From NCBI GenBank assembly GCA_034932685.1, contig JAYFOM010000002.1:1-61967 (forward strand): DNA of 61,967 nucleotides, given 5' to 3'. Under the pieces are notes generated by a model, which saw only the letters and a program-made list of their open reading frames with translations, ran no database searches and was not told the origin of the DNA. A program made the translations under genes and the position numbers. Shown here piece after piece: positions 35,884 through 44,294 of the stretch. How positions within the stretch are numbered: position 1 is the first letter of the stretch; each line of letters opens with the position of its first letter. Source of the stretch: JAQUCI01 sp034932685. GTDB lineage: Bacteria; Bacillota_I; Bacilli_A; Erysipelotrichales; Erysipelotrichaceae.

Positions 35884-36519
35884 ATGTTAAAAAAAGGTTT
35901 GTTTATTACATTTGAAGGTCCTGATGGCAGTGGTAAGACTACCATTAGTAAAAGAGTATATGAACAATTAAGAACTGAGGGTTATGATGCAATCTATACC
36001 AGAGAACCAGGTGGTATCGAAATTGCTGAGCAGATTAGAAGAGTCATTCTTGACCCTGATAATACAGCAATGGATTGTAAAACTGAGGCTTTATTATATG
36101 CGGCAAGCAGAAGACAGCACTTGGTTGAAAAGATAATTCCAGCATTACGGCTAAACAAGATCGTAATCTGTGATCGTTTTGTGGATAGCTCTTTAGTATA
36201 CCAAGGTATTGCAAGAGCGATTGGTGTTGATGATGTGTGGACAATCAACAAGTTTGCGATTGAAGATTATTTACCTGAGCTAACTCTATACTTAGATATT
36301 AGTGCCGAAATTGGTTTAGAGCGTATCTACGATCGTCATAATAAAGACAGACTTGATCAAGAAAATTTAGTCTTTCATCAAGCAGTTGTTAGTGGCTATC
36401 AAACAATAATCACTATGTTTAAAGAGAGATATCGTGTTATAAATGCCGAACGTGAAATTGAACCAATCGTAAAAGATGCTTACAGTAAAGTAATCGAACT
36501 GGTCAAGAAATATGTTTAA
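35884..36519 (+). CDS. tmk: Thymidylate kinase
   Basis: Tmk phosphorylates dTMP to dTDP. P-loop FEGPDGSGKTT is at residues 9-19, the DR(F/Y) motif CDRFVDSS near 96, and the lid RIYDRHNKDRLD near 142. At 211 residues it is normal. A TATAAT at 35860-35865 is a likely -10. It overlaps holB by eight bases. In Bacillus darA and yaaR sit between tmk and holB; both are absent here. Confidence 0.95.
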   Translation: MLKKGLFITFEGPDGSGKTTISKRVYEQLRTEGYDAIYTREPGGIEIAEQIRRVILDPDNTAMDCKTEALLYAASRRQHLVEKIIPALRLNKIVICDRFVDSSLVYQGIARAIGVDDVWTINKFAIEDYLPELTLYLDISAEIGLERIYDRHNKDRLDQENLVFHQAVVSGYQTIITMFKERYRVINAEREIEPIVKDAYSKVIELVKKYV

Positions 36520-37498
36520 GACAAAATTGATAAGCGAACAACCAATCGCTTTTCACACTTTATCAAATAGTTTAAAAGATAATAAGCTTGCTCATGCTTA
36601 TCTTTTTGTTGGTCCAAATGGTACACCAAAAAAAGAAACAGCTTATCTATTAGCTCAAAGTTTAATTTGTCGTAACAAACATGTATTCGCATGTGAGACA
36701 TGTGTTGATTGTCAACGCATAGCACAAGGCAATTACGCTGACCTTATTTATTTAGATGGAAGAACCAATAAGATCAAAAAAGAAGATGTCTTGCGCGTGC
36801 AAAGTGAGTTTAGTAAAACCGGTTTAGAAGAATTTAACCAAAAGATATATATCATTGATTGCGCTGAAAATGCGACTACTGAAGCCTTAAACAGCTTGTT
36901 GAAGTTTTTAGAAGAACCAAGTGGTACTAGTACCACTGCTATCTTGTTGACAGAACAAAGTGATCGGATATTACCAACCATTCGTTCTCGTTGTCAGATA
37001 ATACAGTTTAAAGCCTTATCACGAGATTTCTGTTATAATGTTTGTGTGTCCAGCAATTATGATCCACTGGATGCTTATTTACTAGCTAATTTATTTCGTA
37101 ACATCACAATGATTGATAAGATCATTGAAGAAGAAGAATATCAAAACGGAAGAGAGATGTTCAAACATTTTATAGACGATCTATTAAATGATCATGATAA
37201 AGCAATCATTAATTTACAAAATGATGGATTAAATACATCAAGAGATAAAAACCGACAGATCGTCAAATATTTTTTAGATATCGCAATTTTATTTTTCTCT
37301 GATATTTATCGTTTTAATGAGATAGATATCCCGTGGTACACCACAAAATTGAATGAAATTAGCACAAGTGTATATAATAATCGTCAAATACTAAATATTC
37401 TTTTAAAGTGTAAAGATCAATTAGTAGGTAATTCAAACATTCCTTTATTAATGGATCAAATGTTTTATCAAATACAGGAGGTGTCTTATGGTAGATAA
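36512..37498 (+). CDS. holB: DNA polymerase III subunit delta prime
   Basis: HolB completes the clamp loader with DnaX and HolA. Its AAA+ fold is present, with a degenerate P-loop (GPNGTPKKETA) as is usual for a non-hydrolysing delta prime subunit, a four-Cys zinc module (CRNKHVFACETCVDC) and the SRC finger (TIRSRCQIIQF, about 149-159). The 328-residue length is normal. It overlaps tmk and ricT at its ends. Confidence 0.93.
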   Translation: MFKTKLISEQPIAFHTLSNSLKDNKLAHAYLFVGPNGTPKKETAYLLAQSLICRNKHVFACETCVDCQRIAQGNYADLIYLDGRTNKIKKEDVLRVQSEFSKTGLEEFNQKIYIIDCAENATTEALNSLLKFLEEPSGTSTTAILLTEQSDRILPTIRSRCQIIQFKALSRDFCYNVCVSSNYDPLDAYLLANLFRNITMIDKIIEEEEYQNGREMFKHFIDDLLNDHDKAIINLQNDGLNTSRDKNRQIVKYFLDIAILFFSDIYRFNEIDIPWYTTKLNEISTSVYNNRQILNILLKCKDQLVGNSNIPLLMDQMFYQIQEVSYGR

Positions 37499-38348
37499 TA
37501 TCAATGTTAGTAGTGAAGAAAAAGAATATCCTTATGTTGTTTCAATCAAGTTTAAAGGCACAAAGAAAAGTTATTACTTTGGAATGCATGATAACAACGT
37601 TACAGATAAAGATTATGTTGTTGTTGAAACAATCAGAGGTATAGAGTTAGGTGAGGTTGTGGGTGAGGTTCATAAGACTGAAGAAGTGAAACTCAACGCA
37701 GCACTTAAACCAATAATTCGAAAAGCAACAAGTACTGACATCAAAAACAACGAACATAACAAAGAACTAGCAGAAGAAGCGCTAGAAATTTGTCGCCATG
37801 AAGTTGAGAAACTAAAACTTGACATGAATCTGATCAGTGCTGAATATACCCTTGATCGCTCAAAAGTTATTTTTGTATATGTGGCTGATGATAGAGTAGA
37901 CTTCCGTGAATTACTCAAAGAATTAGCATCCGCATTAAAATGTCGCATTGAATTAAGGCAGATTGGAATGCGTGATAAAGCAAAGATCGTCGGTGGTTTA
38001 GGGACATGTGGCATGGAAACATGTTGTTCACGCTTTTTAACTGAATTTGATGTTGTATCAATCAATATGGCAAAGAATCAATTATTAGCACTTAATACAC
38101 AAAAACTATCAGGACAATGTGGGAAGCTCATGTGTTGTTTACGATATGAAGATAACGTTTATAAAGAACTTAGGGCAGGTTTACCTAAGATGAATGCGCA
38201 AATTGTCTATAACAATAAAACATATCGTATTACCGCAATGAATGTTTTGAGTAAGCAAGCTAAGATAGAAAATCGTGAGGAAGCATTGTTTTTAAGTTTT
38301 GATGAACTATTTCCTGAACTTAAACAACAAGAAAAGGAAGAGATATAG
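37488..38348 (+). CDS. ricT: PSP1-domain protein RicT (YaaT)
   Basis: RicT is part of the RicA-RicF-RicT complex that, in Bacillus, carries FeS clusters and aids RNA maturation with RNase Y. The PSP1 domain is clear: YYFGMHDNNVTDKDYVVVETIRGIELGEVVG near the N terminus, and two Cys-rich motifs, GTCGMETCCSRFL and SGQCGKLMCCLRYE, carry the cluster ligands. 286 residues, complete. GGAGG precedes the ATG at 37488. Next to it in Bacillus is yabA, the DnaA-DnaN regulator, absent here. Confidence 0.92.
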   Translation: MVDNINVSSEEKEYPYVVSIKFKGTKKSYYFGMHDNNVTDKDYVVVETIRGIELGEVVGEVHKTEEVKLNAALKPIIRKATSTDIKNNEHNKELAEEALEICRHEVEKLKLDMNLISAEYTLDRSKVIFVYVADDRVDFRELLKELASALKCRIELRQIGMRDKAKIVGGLGTCGMETCCSRFLTEFDVVSINMAKNQLLALNTQKLSGQCGKLMCCLRYEDNVYKELRAGLPKMNAQIVYNNKTYRITAMNVLSKQAKIENREEALFLSFDELFPELKQQEKEEI

Positions 38349-38351
38349 AAT

Positions 38352-39203
38352 ATGCATCGCCAAAAAAGCTTTGAAAATGAATTACCAACCCTATACTTAG
38401 TCGCAACACCTATTGGTAATCTTGATGAAATGACGCCAAGAGCGATTGATATTTTAAAGATGGTTGATGTTATTGCGGCTGAAGACACCCGTAATACAAT
38501 CAAGCTTTTAAGTCATTTTGAGATTAAAACAAGAATGATATCTCATCATCAATATAATGAACAAGAAAGTGCTAAAGGACTATTAAAGCTTTTACAAGAT
38601 GGTTTATCAGTGGCTTTAGTAAGTGACGCTGGTTATCCGCTAATCTCTGATCCAGGTGAGCAGTTAGTAAAGCTTATAACTGAAGCGGGCTTTAATGTTG
38701 TACCAATTTCTGGCAGTAGTCCTTTATTATGTGCGCTTATCGCATCAGGAATGCCAGTAAAACCATTCACGTTTGTTGGATTTTTAACTGGAAGTGAAAA
38801 AGAAATAAAATATACTCTTGAAAGTGTAAAAGCAATTAGACACACGCTTGTTTTCTATGAAGCTCCCCATCGTATCAATAAAACATTGAATAAGATGTTA
38901 ACAATCCTGGGTGATCGTAAAATATGTTTAGCGCGTGAGATCACAAAGAAACATGAAGAATTTATTAGAGGCAAGATTTCTGATGTTTTAACTATCGAAG
39001 ATGAGTTAAAAGGTGAAATGGTAATAGTTGTCGAAGGCGATCTTTCTGAAAATAAACCTGATGTAACCTTGTTTGAAATAAAGGAAATGATCGAAAAGTG
39101 CATAGCAGAAGGTATGTCAGCTTCACTTGCGATAAAAACAGTATCACAACTTACAGGTATTGCCAAAAATGAAATATATCGTAACTATCATCAAAGATCA
39201 TAA
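38352..39203 (+). CDS. rsmI: 16S rRNA 2'-O-ribose C1402 methyltransferase
   Basis: RsmI methylates the ribose of C1402 in the decoding centre. The SAM-binding tetrapyrrole-methylase fold shows VATPIGNLDEMTPRAIDIL, AEDTRNT, SDAGYPLISDPGEQLV and SSPLLCALIASG in order. Length 283 is normal. It starts three bases after ricT, probably in one transcript from tmk. Confidence 0.95.
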   Translation: MHRQKSFENELPTLYLVATPIGNLDEMTPRAIDILKMVDVIAAEDTRNTIKLLSHFEIKTRMISHHQYNEQESAKGLLKLLQDGLSVALVSDAGYPLISDPGEQLVKLITEAGFNVVPISGSSPLLCALIASGMPVKPFTFVGFLTGSEKEIKYTLESVKAIRHTLVFYEAPHRINKTLNKMLTILGDRKICLAREITKKHEEFIRGKISDVLTIEDELKGEMVIVVEGDLSENKPDVTLFEIKEMIEKCIAEGMSASLAIKTVSQLTGIAKNEIYRNYHQRS

Positions 39204-39212
39204 GGAACATTA

Positions 39213-40112
39213 ATGACAATTCTATATTTATTTGAAAAGATAAGAAATCCCATATTAGATTTTATAATGGCTTCAATCACCCATTTAGGTTCTGAGATGT
39301 TTTTAATTGTGGCTTCTCTTATTGTTTTATGGTGTATCGATAAGAAGTGGGGATACTATCTGCTATTTATAAGTAGTTTTGGAACAACGATCAATCAGTT
39401 TCTAAAAAACCATTTCATGATTGCACGTCCATGGCTTAAGGATCCTAATCTTACTATTGTTGAAGCCGCAAAAGAACACGCTACAGGCTACTCATTTCCC
39501 AGTGGACATACACAGACGATTGCAGGTTTTTTTGGTGGTTTGATCAAGCTTAACATTAGTAAAGTTGTAAAAGTAGTTGCCTATATTACTATTCTTTTGG
39601 TGGCAATCTCAAGAATGTATTTGGGTGTTCATACTTTAGAGGATGTTGTTGTGTCGCTGTTGATAGCAGCTTTCTTAATACTTATAATATATCCGTTCTT
39701 CTTTAAGCAAAATAAAATAATGAAAATAATGTCTGTTGGTGTTTTGTTCGCGATCGCTTTTGTGATTTACATGGAGTTAAAACTAACAAGATTAAGTGTT
39801 ATAAGTGAACTTGATCTTGATGGTGTAAAAAACGCTTATACTTGTTTGGGTTTGGCTTTAGCGATCGTGTTTGCTTATAAGATCGATGAAAAGTATCTGA
39901 ATTATCCTGTTAAAGCAGTATGGTGGGCACAAATCATTAAATGTGTGATAGGTTTGGCTATAATGCTGGGAATTAGGATGTTATTAAAAGAACCATTGTA
40001 TTTGCTTACTAACCATCACTACAGCGCTGATATGATAAGATACTTTATCATGGGTATGGTTGGCGGAAGTGTTTGGCCAATGACATTCAAGTGGTTTGAA
40101 AAATTGAAATAA
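39213..40112 (+). CDS. PAP2-family membrane phosphatase
   Basis: This is an integral membrane phosphatase (undecaprenyl-diphosphate, phosphatidate or similar lipid phosphates). Its active-site motifs are complete: KNHFMIARP, PSGHT near residue 92, and SRMYLGVHTLEDV near 132. About eight membrane segments are visible; the C-terminal half beyond 165 extends the core. 299 residues. AAGGAAC lies before the ATG. It closes the tmk block, followed by a terminator. Confidence 0.85.
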   Translation: MTILYLFEKIRNPILDFIMASITHLGSEMFLIVASLIVLWCIDKKWGYYLLFISSFGTTINQFLKNHFMIARPWLKDPNLTIVEAAKEHATGYSFPSGHTQTIAGFFGGLIKLNISKVVKVVAYITILLVAISRMYLGVHTLEDVVVSLLIAAFLILIIYPFFFKQNKIMKIMSVGVLFAIAFVIYMELKLTRLSVISELDLDGVKNAYTCLGLALAIVFAYKIDEKYLNYPVKAVWWAQIIKCVIGLAIMLGIRMLLKEPLYLLTNHHYSADMIRYFIMGMVGGSVWPMTFKWFEKLK

Positions 40113-40121
40113 GAATTAATT

Positions 40122-40149
40122 AAACTAAGCATAACAAGCTTAGTTTTTA
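40122..40149 (+). terminator. Terminator after the PAP2 gene
   Basis: AAACTAAGC (40122-40130) pairs with GCTTAGTTT (40138-40146) around a seven-base loop and then a short T run. Confidence 0.85.
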
Positions 40150-40172
40150 AATTCATAGACACTAAATGCACA

Positions 40173-40208
40173 GTATTTATATATTTGTCTATATAAATAC
40201 GTTATAAT
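40173..40208 (+). promoter_or_regulatory. Operator-like inverted repeat and -10 before the SIS gene
   Basis: GTATTTATATA (40173-40183) and TATATAAATAC (40190-40200) form a perfect 11-base inverted repeat with a TTTGTC spacer. A perfect TATAAT (40203-40208) follows directly, so the repeat covers the place of the -35. This fits a repressor or activator site for a sugar-regulated gene; the regulator is not in the window. Confidence 0.65.
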
Positions 40209-40257
40209 ATAACTAATACAAAGCATAGACAAAACAAGATAACTAATAGGAGGAATA

Positions 40258-41334
40258 ATGAAAAAATTCATGGTTGAGTGTGCACAAGAAGCACCACAAG
40301 TTTGTCAAAAAGTCTATCAAAATAAAGATGAAAACGTTGGTAAGTTAGTAGAACTATTTTTAGCAAAAGACTATAAAGGCATAGTCTTAGTTGGTTCTGG
40401 TTCATCGTATAATATCGCCGCTAGTGCAAAATATGCGATAGAGAAATATTTGAAGACGGAGGTAAAGATATATACACCAGTAAGTTTTGAATACTATGAT
40501 TATAAACACAGTGTTGATCATTTAGTTATATTTATGTCGCAAAGTGGAAGAAGCACTAACACAGTAAATGCCTTAAATGTCGCTAAAGCTAACAACTATG
40601 ATATTGCCAGCTTAACCATGGTAGTTAATAATCCATTGGCTAAAGTTAGTGAAAATGCCTTTTATTATGGATCATGGACTGATGAAGCTGATAGTTATGT
40701 ATGTCGTGGCTTTAGTGCTTCCGCTCTATATTTAATCTTATTTGCGCTTGAAGCTGGTGTTAAAAAAGCAACTATTACAAAAGATGAGTATAAAGCAGCT
40801 CATAAAGAATTAAATGCAATACTCAAAAACATGACAAGTGTTCATGAAGCCGTTGAAAAGTTTTATGGTATACACAAAAACGAACTATATAATATCAGAA
40901 GAGCAATGACATTAGGAATCGGACCAACATACGCAACAGCGCTTGAATCATGTTTGAAGTTCTCAGAAACAACAGGTATTGCGACTAACGGTTATGAACT
41001 TGAAGAGTTCTTACATGGTCCAGCATATGAAGTAAAAAAAGACCATGCTGTATTTATCATCGATGTTGATGAGAAATTACATGAGCGCGCTATGAAAATA
41101 TATGAAGCAAGTAAAGAGTTAACAGACAAAGTATATGTTGTAACATGTTTTGATAATTATGTTGGTAATCGGGTTATCAAACTAAGTGAGAAGTTTGACC
41201 CGGTATTAATGCCACTTATAACAGTAATACCTTTTCAGCTTATTCCAGGTCATATATGCGAAGATCTCAATATAAGAGCAGTTACAATCTGTAATTATCG
41301 AGCTTCACAGATCGCTAAGTCAAAATTGAACTAA
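40258..41334 (+). CDS. SIS-domain sugar isomerase/deglycase (AgaS/FrlB-like)
   Basis: Two SIS domains are present: the first around residues 38-160 (VLVGSGSSYNIAASAKYAIE and SQSGRSTNT) and the second around 210-340 (GIGPTYATALESCLKFSE and EEFLHGPAYE). The layout resembles the isomerase half of GlmS and the AgaS/FrlB deaminase-deglycase group, without a glutaminase domain. The conserved ELEEFLHGP motif suggests an amino-sugar phosphate or fructosamine phosphate substrate. AGGAGG precedes the ATG at 40258. It is a single gene with a strong inverted repeat at its promoter. The exact substrate is unknown. Confidence 0.83.
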   Translation: MKKFMVECAQEAPQVCQKVYQNKDENVGKLVELFLAKDYKGIVLVGSGSSYNIAASAKYAIEKYLKTEVKIYTPVSFEYYDYKHSVDHLVIFMSQSGRSTNTVNALNVAKANNYDIASLTMVVNNPLAKVSENAFYYGSWTDEADSYVCRGFSASALYLILFALEAGVKKATITKDEYKAAHKELNAILKNMTSVHEAVEKFYGIHKNELYNIRRAMTLGIGPTYATALESCLKFSETTGIATNGYELEEFLHGPAYEVKKDHAVFIIDVDEKLHERAMKIYEASKELTDKVYVVTCFDNYVGNRVIKLSEKFDPVLMPLITVIPFQLIPGHICEDLNIRAVTICNYRASQIAKSKLN

Positions 41335-41343
41335 CAAGATATC

Positions 41344-41372
41344 TTTACATCTAAGCACTTGATGACTATAAT
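41344..41372 (+). promoter_or_regulatory. Promoter of the metG T-box transcript
   Basis: TTTACA (41344-41349) and a perfect TATAAT (41367-41372) are separated by 17 bases, just upstream of the T-box leader. Confidence 0.8.
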
Positions 41373-41379
41373 GTAATAA

Positions 41380-41594
41380 AGGTTATGATCAAAAGAGTAA
41401 CAAAGATAGTCGTATAGAGAGTAAGTGGTTGGTGTAAGCTTATCGACAAAGGTTGTGAACATGGTTTGTGAACTGATTATTCGATAGGTAGAATGATACG
41501 TAACCCGCGTTAAGGGATAGAGCATAGCCTCATTTGGTTATGAAATTAAGGTGGTAACACGCAAGAGCGTCCTTTGGATGCTCTTTTTTAGGAG
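41380..41594 (+). promoter_or_regulatory. T-box riboswitch leader of metG
   Basis: The T-box sequence AAGGTGGTAACACG lies at 41548-41561. It is followed by a terminator with stems AAGAGCGTCC (41563-41572) and GGATGCTCTT (41576-41585) and a T run. An ATG triplet in GAACATGGTT (about 41460) is a plausible Met specifier. The leader senses uncharged tRNA-Met and controls metG. Confidence 0.9.
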
Positions 41595-41599
41595 AAAAA

Positions 41600-43522
41600 A
41601 TGGAAAATAAAGGGAAATATTACATAACAACAGCGATTGCTTATACTTCAGGAAAGCCACATATTGGTAATGTTTATGAGATTGTCTTAGCAGACAGTAT
41701 TGCACGCTATAAAAAAATGATCGGATACGATGTGTTTTTTCAAACAGGTACTGATGAGCACGGACAAAAGATAGAAGATAAAGCAAAAAAAGCGGGATTA
41801 GAACCACAAGTTTATGTTGATAACATCGCAAATATTATCAAGGAACAATTTGATGGTATGAATATCTCTTATGATAAGTTCATGCGTACTACCGACAAAC
41901 ATCATGAACTACAAGTACAAAAGATATTTAAGAAACTTTATGAAAAAGGTGATATCTATAAATCTTACTATCAAGGGTTATATTGTAAGGATTGTGAGTC
42001 ATTTTTCACTGAATCACAACTAGTAGATGGTAAATGTCCAGATTGTGGTAGAACAGTGGAAGCGGCTAAAGAAGAAGCTTATTTCTTTAAAATGAGTAAA
42101 TACGCTGATCGTTTAATGAAGCATATCGAAAACAATCCTCACTTCATCCAGCCTGAATCACGTAAAAACGAAATGGTGAATAACTTCATCAAACCAGGAC
42201 TTCAAGATCTTTGTGTATCACGTACTTCCTTTAAGTGGGGGATACCAGTTGATTTTGATCCAAAACACGTTGTGTATGTGTGGATTGATGCTTTAACTAA
42301 CTATATTACTGGCCTTGGCTTTGATCTTGGTGGTAATAATGATCCTTTATTTGATAAATACTGGCCAGCTGACATTCATCTAATTGGAAAAGACATCCTA
42401 CGTTTTCATACCATCTATTGGCCAATCATGTTGATGGCACTTGATATTGAATTACCTAAACAGGTTTTTGGTCATCCATGGTTATTAGTGGGTGAGGGAA
42501 AGATGAGTAAGTCAAAAGGTAATGTTATTTACGCGGATGATTTAAGAAGCTACTTTGGGCGTGATGCTGTGCGCTATATCATGTTACATGAAATGCCTTT
42601 TAGCCAAGATGGAACTGTTACTTATGAACTAATGATCGAAAGAATTAATTCTGATCTAGCTAATGTTTTAGGTAATTTAGTAAATCGCACCATAGCAATG
42701 ACTAACAAGTATTTTGATGGCGTTATCGAAAACGCTAAAGTTAATGAAGCAGTTGATGATGAGCTAATCGACTTAATCAAAGCAACACCAATTAAGGTTG
42801 AAAAGAAAATGAGTGAGCTTAGGGTACAAGATTCTTTAGATGAGATATTTACCCTTCTTAAACGTAGCAACAAATATATCGATGAGACAATGCCTTGGAA
42901 GTTAGCTCAAGATGAAAACCAACAACAACGTCTTAAAACCGTCTTATACAATCTCTTAGAAGCAATAAGAACAGCAGCCATCCTACTTGAGCCATTTTTA
43001 CCTGAAACGGCAATTAAGATCCTAGATCAACTTAATACTAAACAACGCACTTACGACACCATATCATCATTTGGACAGTTAGAAAATGGTATTAAGGTTA
43101 CAGATAAACCAGAGATCTTGTTTGCTCGCTTAGATGAAAAAGAAGTGCTAAGCAAGATTTCTGAAGATCAAAAACCATTAGTAGAAAAGAAAGAAGATAA
43201 GCCACCAATTGACATAACTGACTTTGGCAAGATTCAATTAAAAGTGGGAACAGTCATCAAATCAGAGAAACATCCTAAAGCGGATAAATTACTAGTATCA
43301 CAAATCGATGTAGGTAATGAAATACGTCAGATAGTTAGCGGGATAGCAGCCTTTATCTCACCAGTTGATTTTGTGGGTAAAAAGGTAGTAGTTGTTACTA
43401 ATTTAAAACCAGCGATGATTCGTGGTGTTGAATCACAAGGGATGATATTGGCGGGTGAAGACAAAAATGGTCTTGAAGTCATTAACATCACTAAATTAGA
43501 TAATGGTAGTGAAATAAGATAA
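41600..43522 (+). CDS. metG: Methionine--tRNA ligase
   Basis: MetRS charges initiator and elongator tRNA-Met. HIGH-like motif KPHIGNVYE is near residue 18, a zinc knuckle CKDCES...CPDCG at about 128-147, and KMSKSKGN near 301-309. A C-terminal tRNA-binding domain (about 542-640, KVGTVIKSEKHPKADKLL) mediates dimerisation. 640 residues, complete. AGGAG precedes the ATG. It ends at a strong terminator. Confidence 0.97.
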   Translation: MENKGKYYITTAIAYTSGKPHIGNVYEIVLADSIARYKKMIGYDVFFQTGTDEHGQKIEDKAKKAGLEPQVYVDNIANIIKEQFDGMNISYDKFMRTTDKHHELQVQKIFKKLYEKGDIYKSYYQGLYCKDCESFFTESQLVDGKCPDCGRTVEAAKEEAYFFKMSKYADRLMKHIENNPHFIQPESRKNEMVNNFIKPGLQDLCVSRTSFKWGIPVDFDPKHVVYVWIDALTNYITGLGFDLGGNNDPLFDKYWPADIHLIGKDILRFHTIYWPIMLMALDIELPKQVFGHPWLLVGEGKMSKSKGNVIYADDLRSYFGRDAVRYIMLHEMPFSQDGTVTYELMIERINSDLANVLGNLVNRTIAMTNKYFDGVIENAKVNEAVDDELIDLIKATPIKVEKKMSELRVQDSLDEIFTLLKRSNKYIDETMPWKLAQDENQQQRLKTVLYNLLEAIRTAAILLEPFLPETAIKILDQLNTKQRTYDTISSFGQLENGIKVTDKPEILFARLDEKEVLSKISEDQKPLVEKKEDKPPIDITDFGKIQLKVGTVIKSEKHPKADKLLVSQIDVGNEIRQIVSGIAAFISPVDFVGKKVVVVTNLKPAMIRGVESQGMILAGEDKNGLEVINITKLDNGSEIR

Positions 43523-43531
43523 AGAGTATGA

Positions 43532-43568
43532 AAAAAGAGTTGGAACATAAGTTGTACCAACTCTTTTT
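43532..43568. terminator. Bidirectional terminator between metG and lipoprotein gene
   Basis: AAAAAGAGTTGG (43532-43543) pairs with CCAACTCTTTTT (43557-43568). T and A runs on both sides allow use by both converging genes. Confidence 0.9.
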
Positions 43569-43588
43569 GTTCGTCATATTGAATAAAT

Positions 43589-44149
43589 TTACTTAACATC
43601 ATAAGTATGTAAGCCAGTAAATGAAATGTTGTTATGATAATTTCCATCTATAAGAATATGAGCAAACCTAAAGTTTGAATTATCTTTGAGTTCAACTTGA
43701 TAATCTAAACGATCATCATTTAAAGCACCCCATAAACCAAGATATTCAAGTAAACTTTGATAATCTTCTTTATTAAAGTCAGAGTCATAAAAATCAATGT
43801 TGAAATACTCAAGTTCAACATTATCTGTTATTTTATGAATGTAGTAGTACTTCTCATCAACCTCATTCATCAGTTTTTCATATATATTAAGTTCGAGTTT
43901 ATTAAGTCCAATATTTTTATCTTCTATGTAATATATATAACCATGGATTGCGGTCACATATTTAGAACTATCAGTATCTAAGTTGATCGTTATCGCAGAT
44001 GTATTCTGCGTTTCTTCAATAGTATATCGAACACCATACTGTTCATCATGTTTTAGATCAGTCTTTCCACAAGCTATTAATAAGCATAGTGATATAAATA
44101 TGGTTAGGTACTTGAATAGTTGTTTTTTGAATAAGTTTATATCATGCAT
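43589..44149 (-). CDS. Predicted lipoprotein of unknown function
   Basis: The product has 186 residues with a lipoprotein signal: an N-terminal KKQLFKY, a hydrophobic core and lipobox LLIAC. The mature domain is beta-rich with no motif I recognise. The start is the ATG at 44149 with AAAGGAC upstream; an upstream in-frame extension lacks an RBS. It lies just downstream of the phosphate regulator genes but is separated from phoR by a terminator, so it is not clearly part of the Pho operon. Confidence 0.75.
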   Translation of the reverse strand: MHDINLFKKQLFKYLTIFISLCLLIACGKTDLKHDEQYGVRYTIEETQNTSAITINLDTDSSKYVTAIHGYIYYIEDKNIGLNKLELNIYEKLMNEVDEKYYYIHKITDNVELEYFNIDFYDSDFNKEDYQSLLEYLGLWGALNDDRLDYQVELKDNSNFRFAHILIDGNYHNNISFTGLHTYDVK

Positions 44150-44243
44150 TGTTGTCCTTTCGTTTGTGTTTAAGATCATTGTATTAATATTAGCAACTGT
44201 AACACAAATCACATTAAAAATACAAAATAGATAATTGAGAGAA

Positions 44244-44272
44244 TAAAAACCGTTGATACATGATCAACGGTT
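44244..44272 (-). terminator. Terminator after phoR
   Basis: On the minus strand AACCGTTGAT and ATCAACGGTT form a ten-base-pair stem around five bases, then TTTTTATTC. This closes the pst-pho operon. Confidence 0.9.
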
Positions 44273-44294
44273 CAAGATATTTATTTTGTGTTTA

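Noticed and set aside
43757..44234. Open frames on the plus strand opposite the lipoprotein gene
   Set aside because: They mirror the real minus-strand lipoprotein gene with signal peptide and RBS, and have no support of their own.
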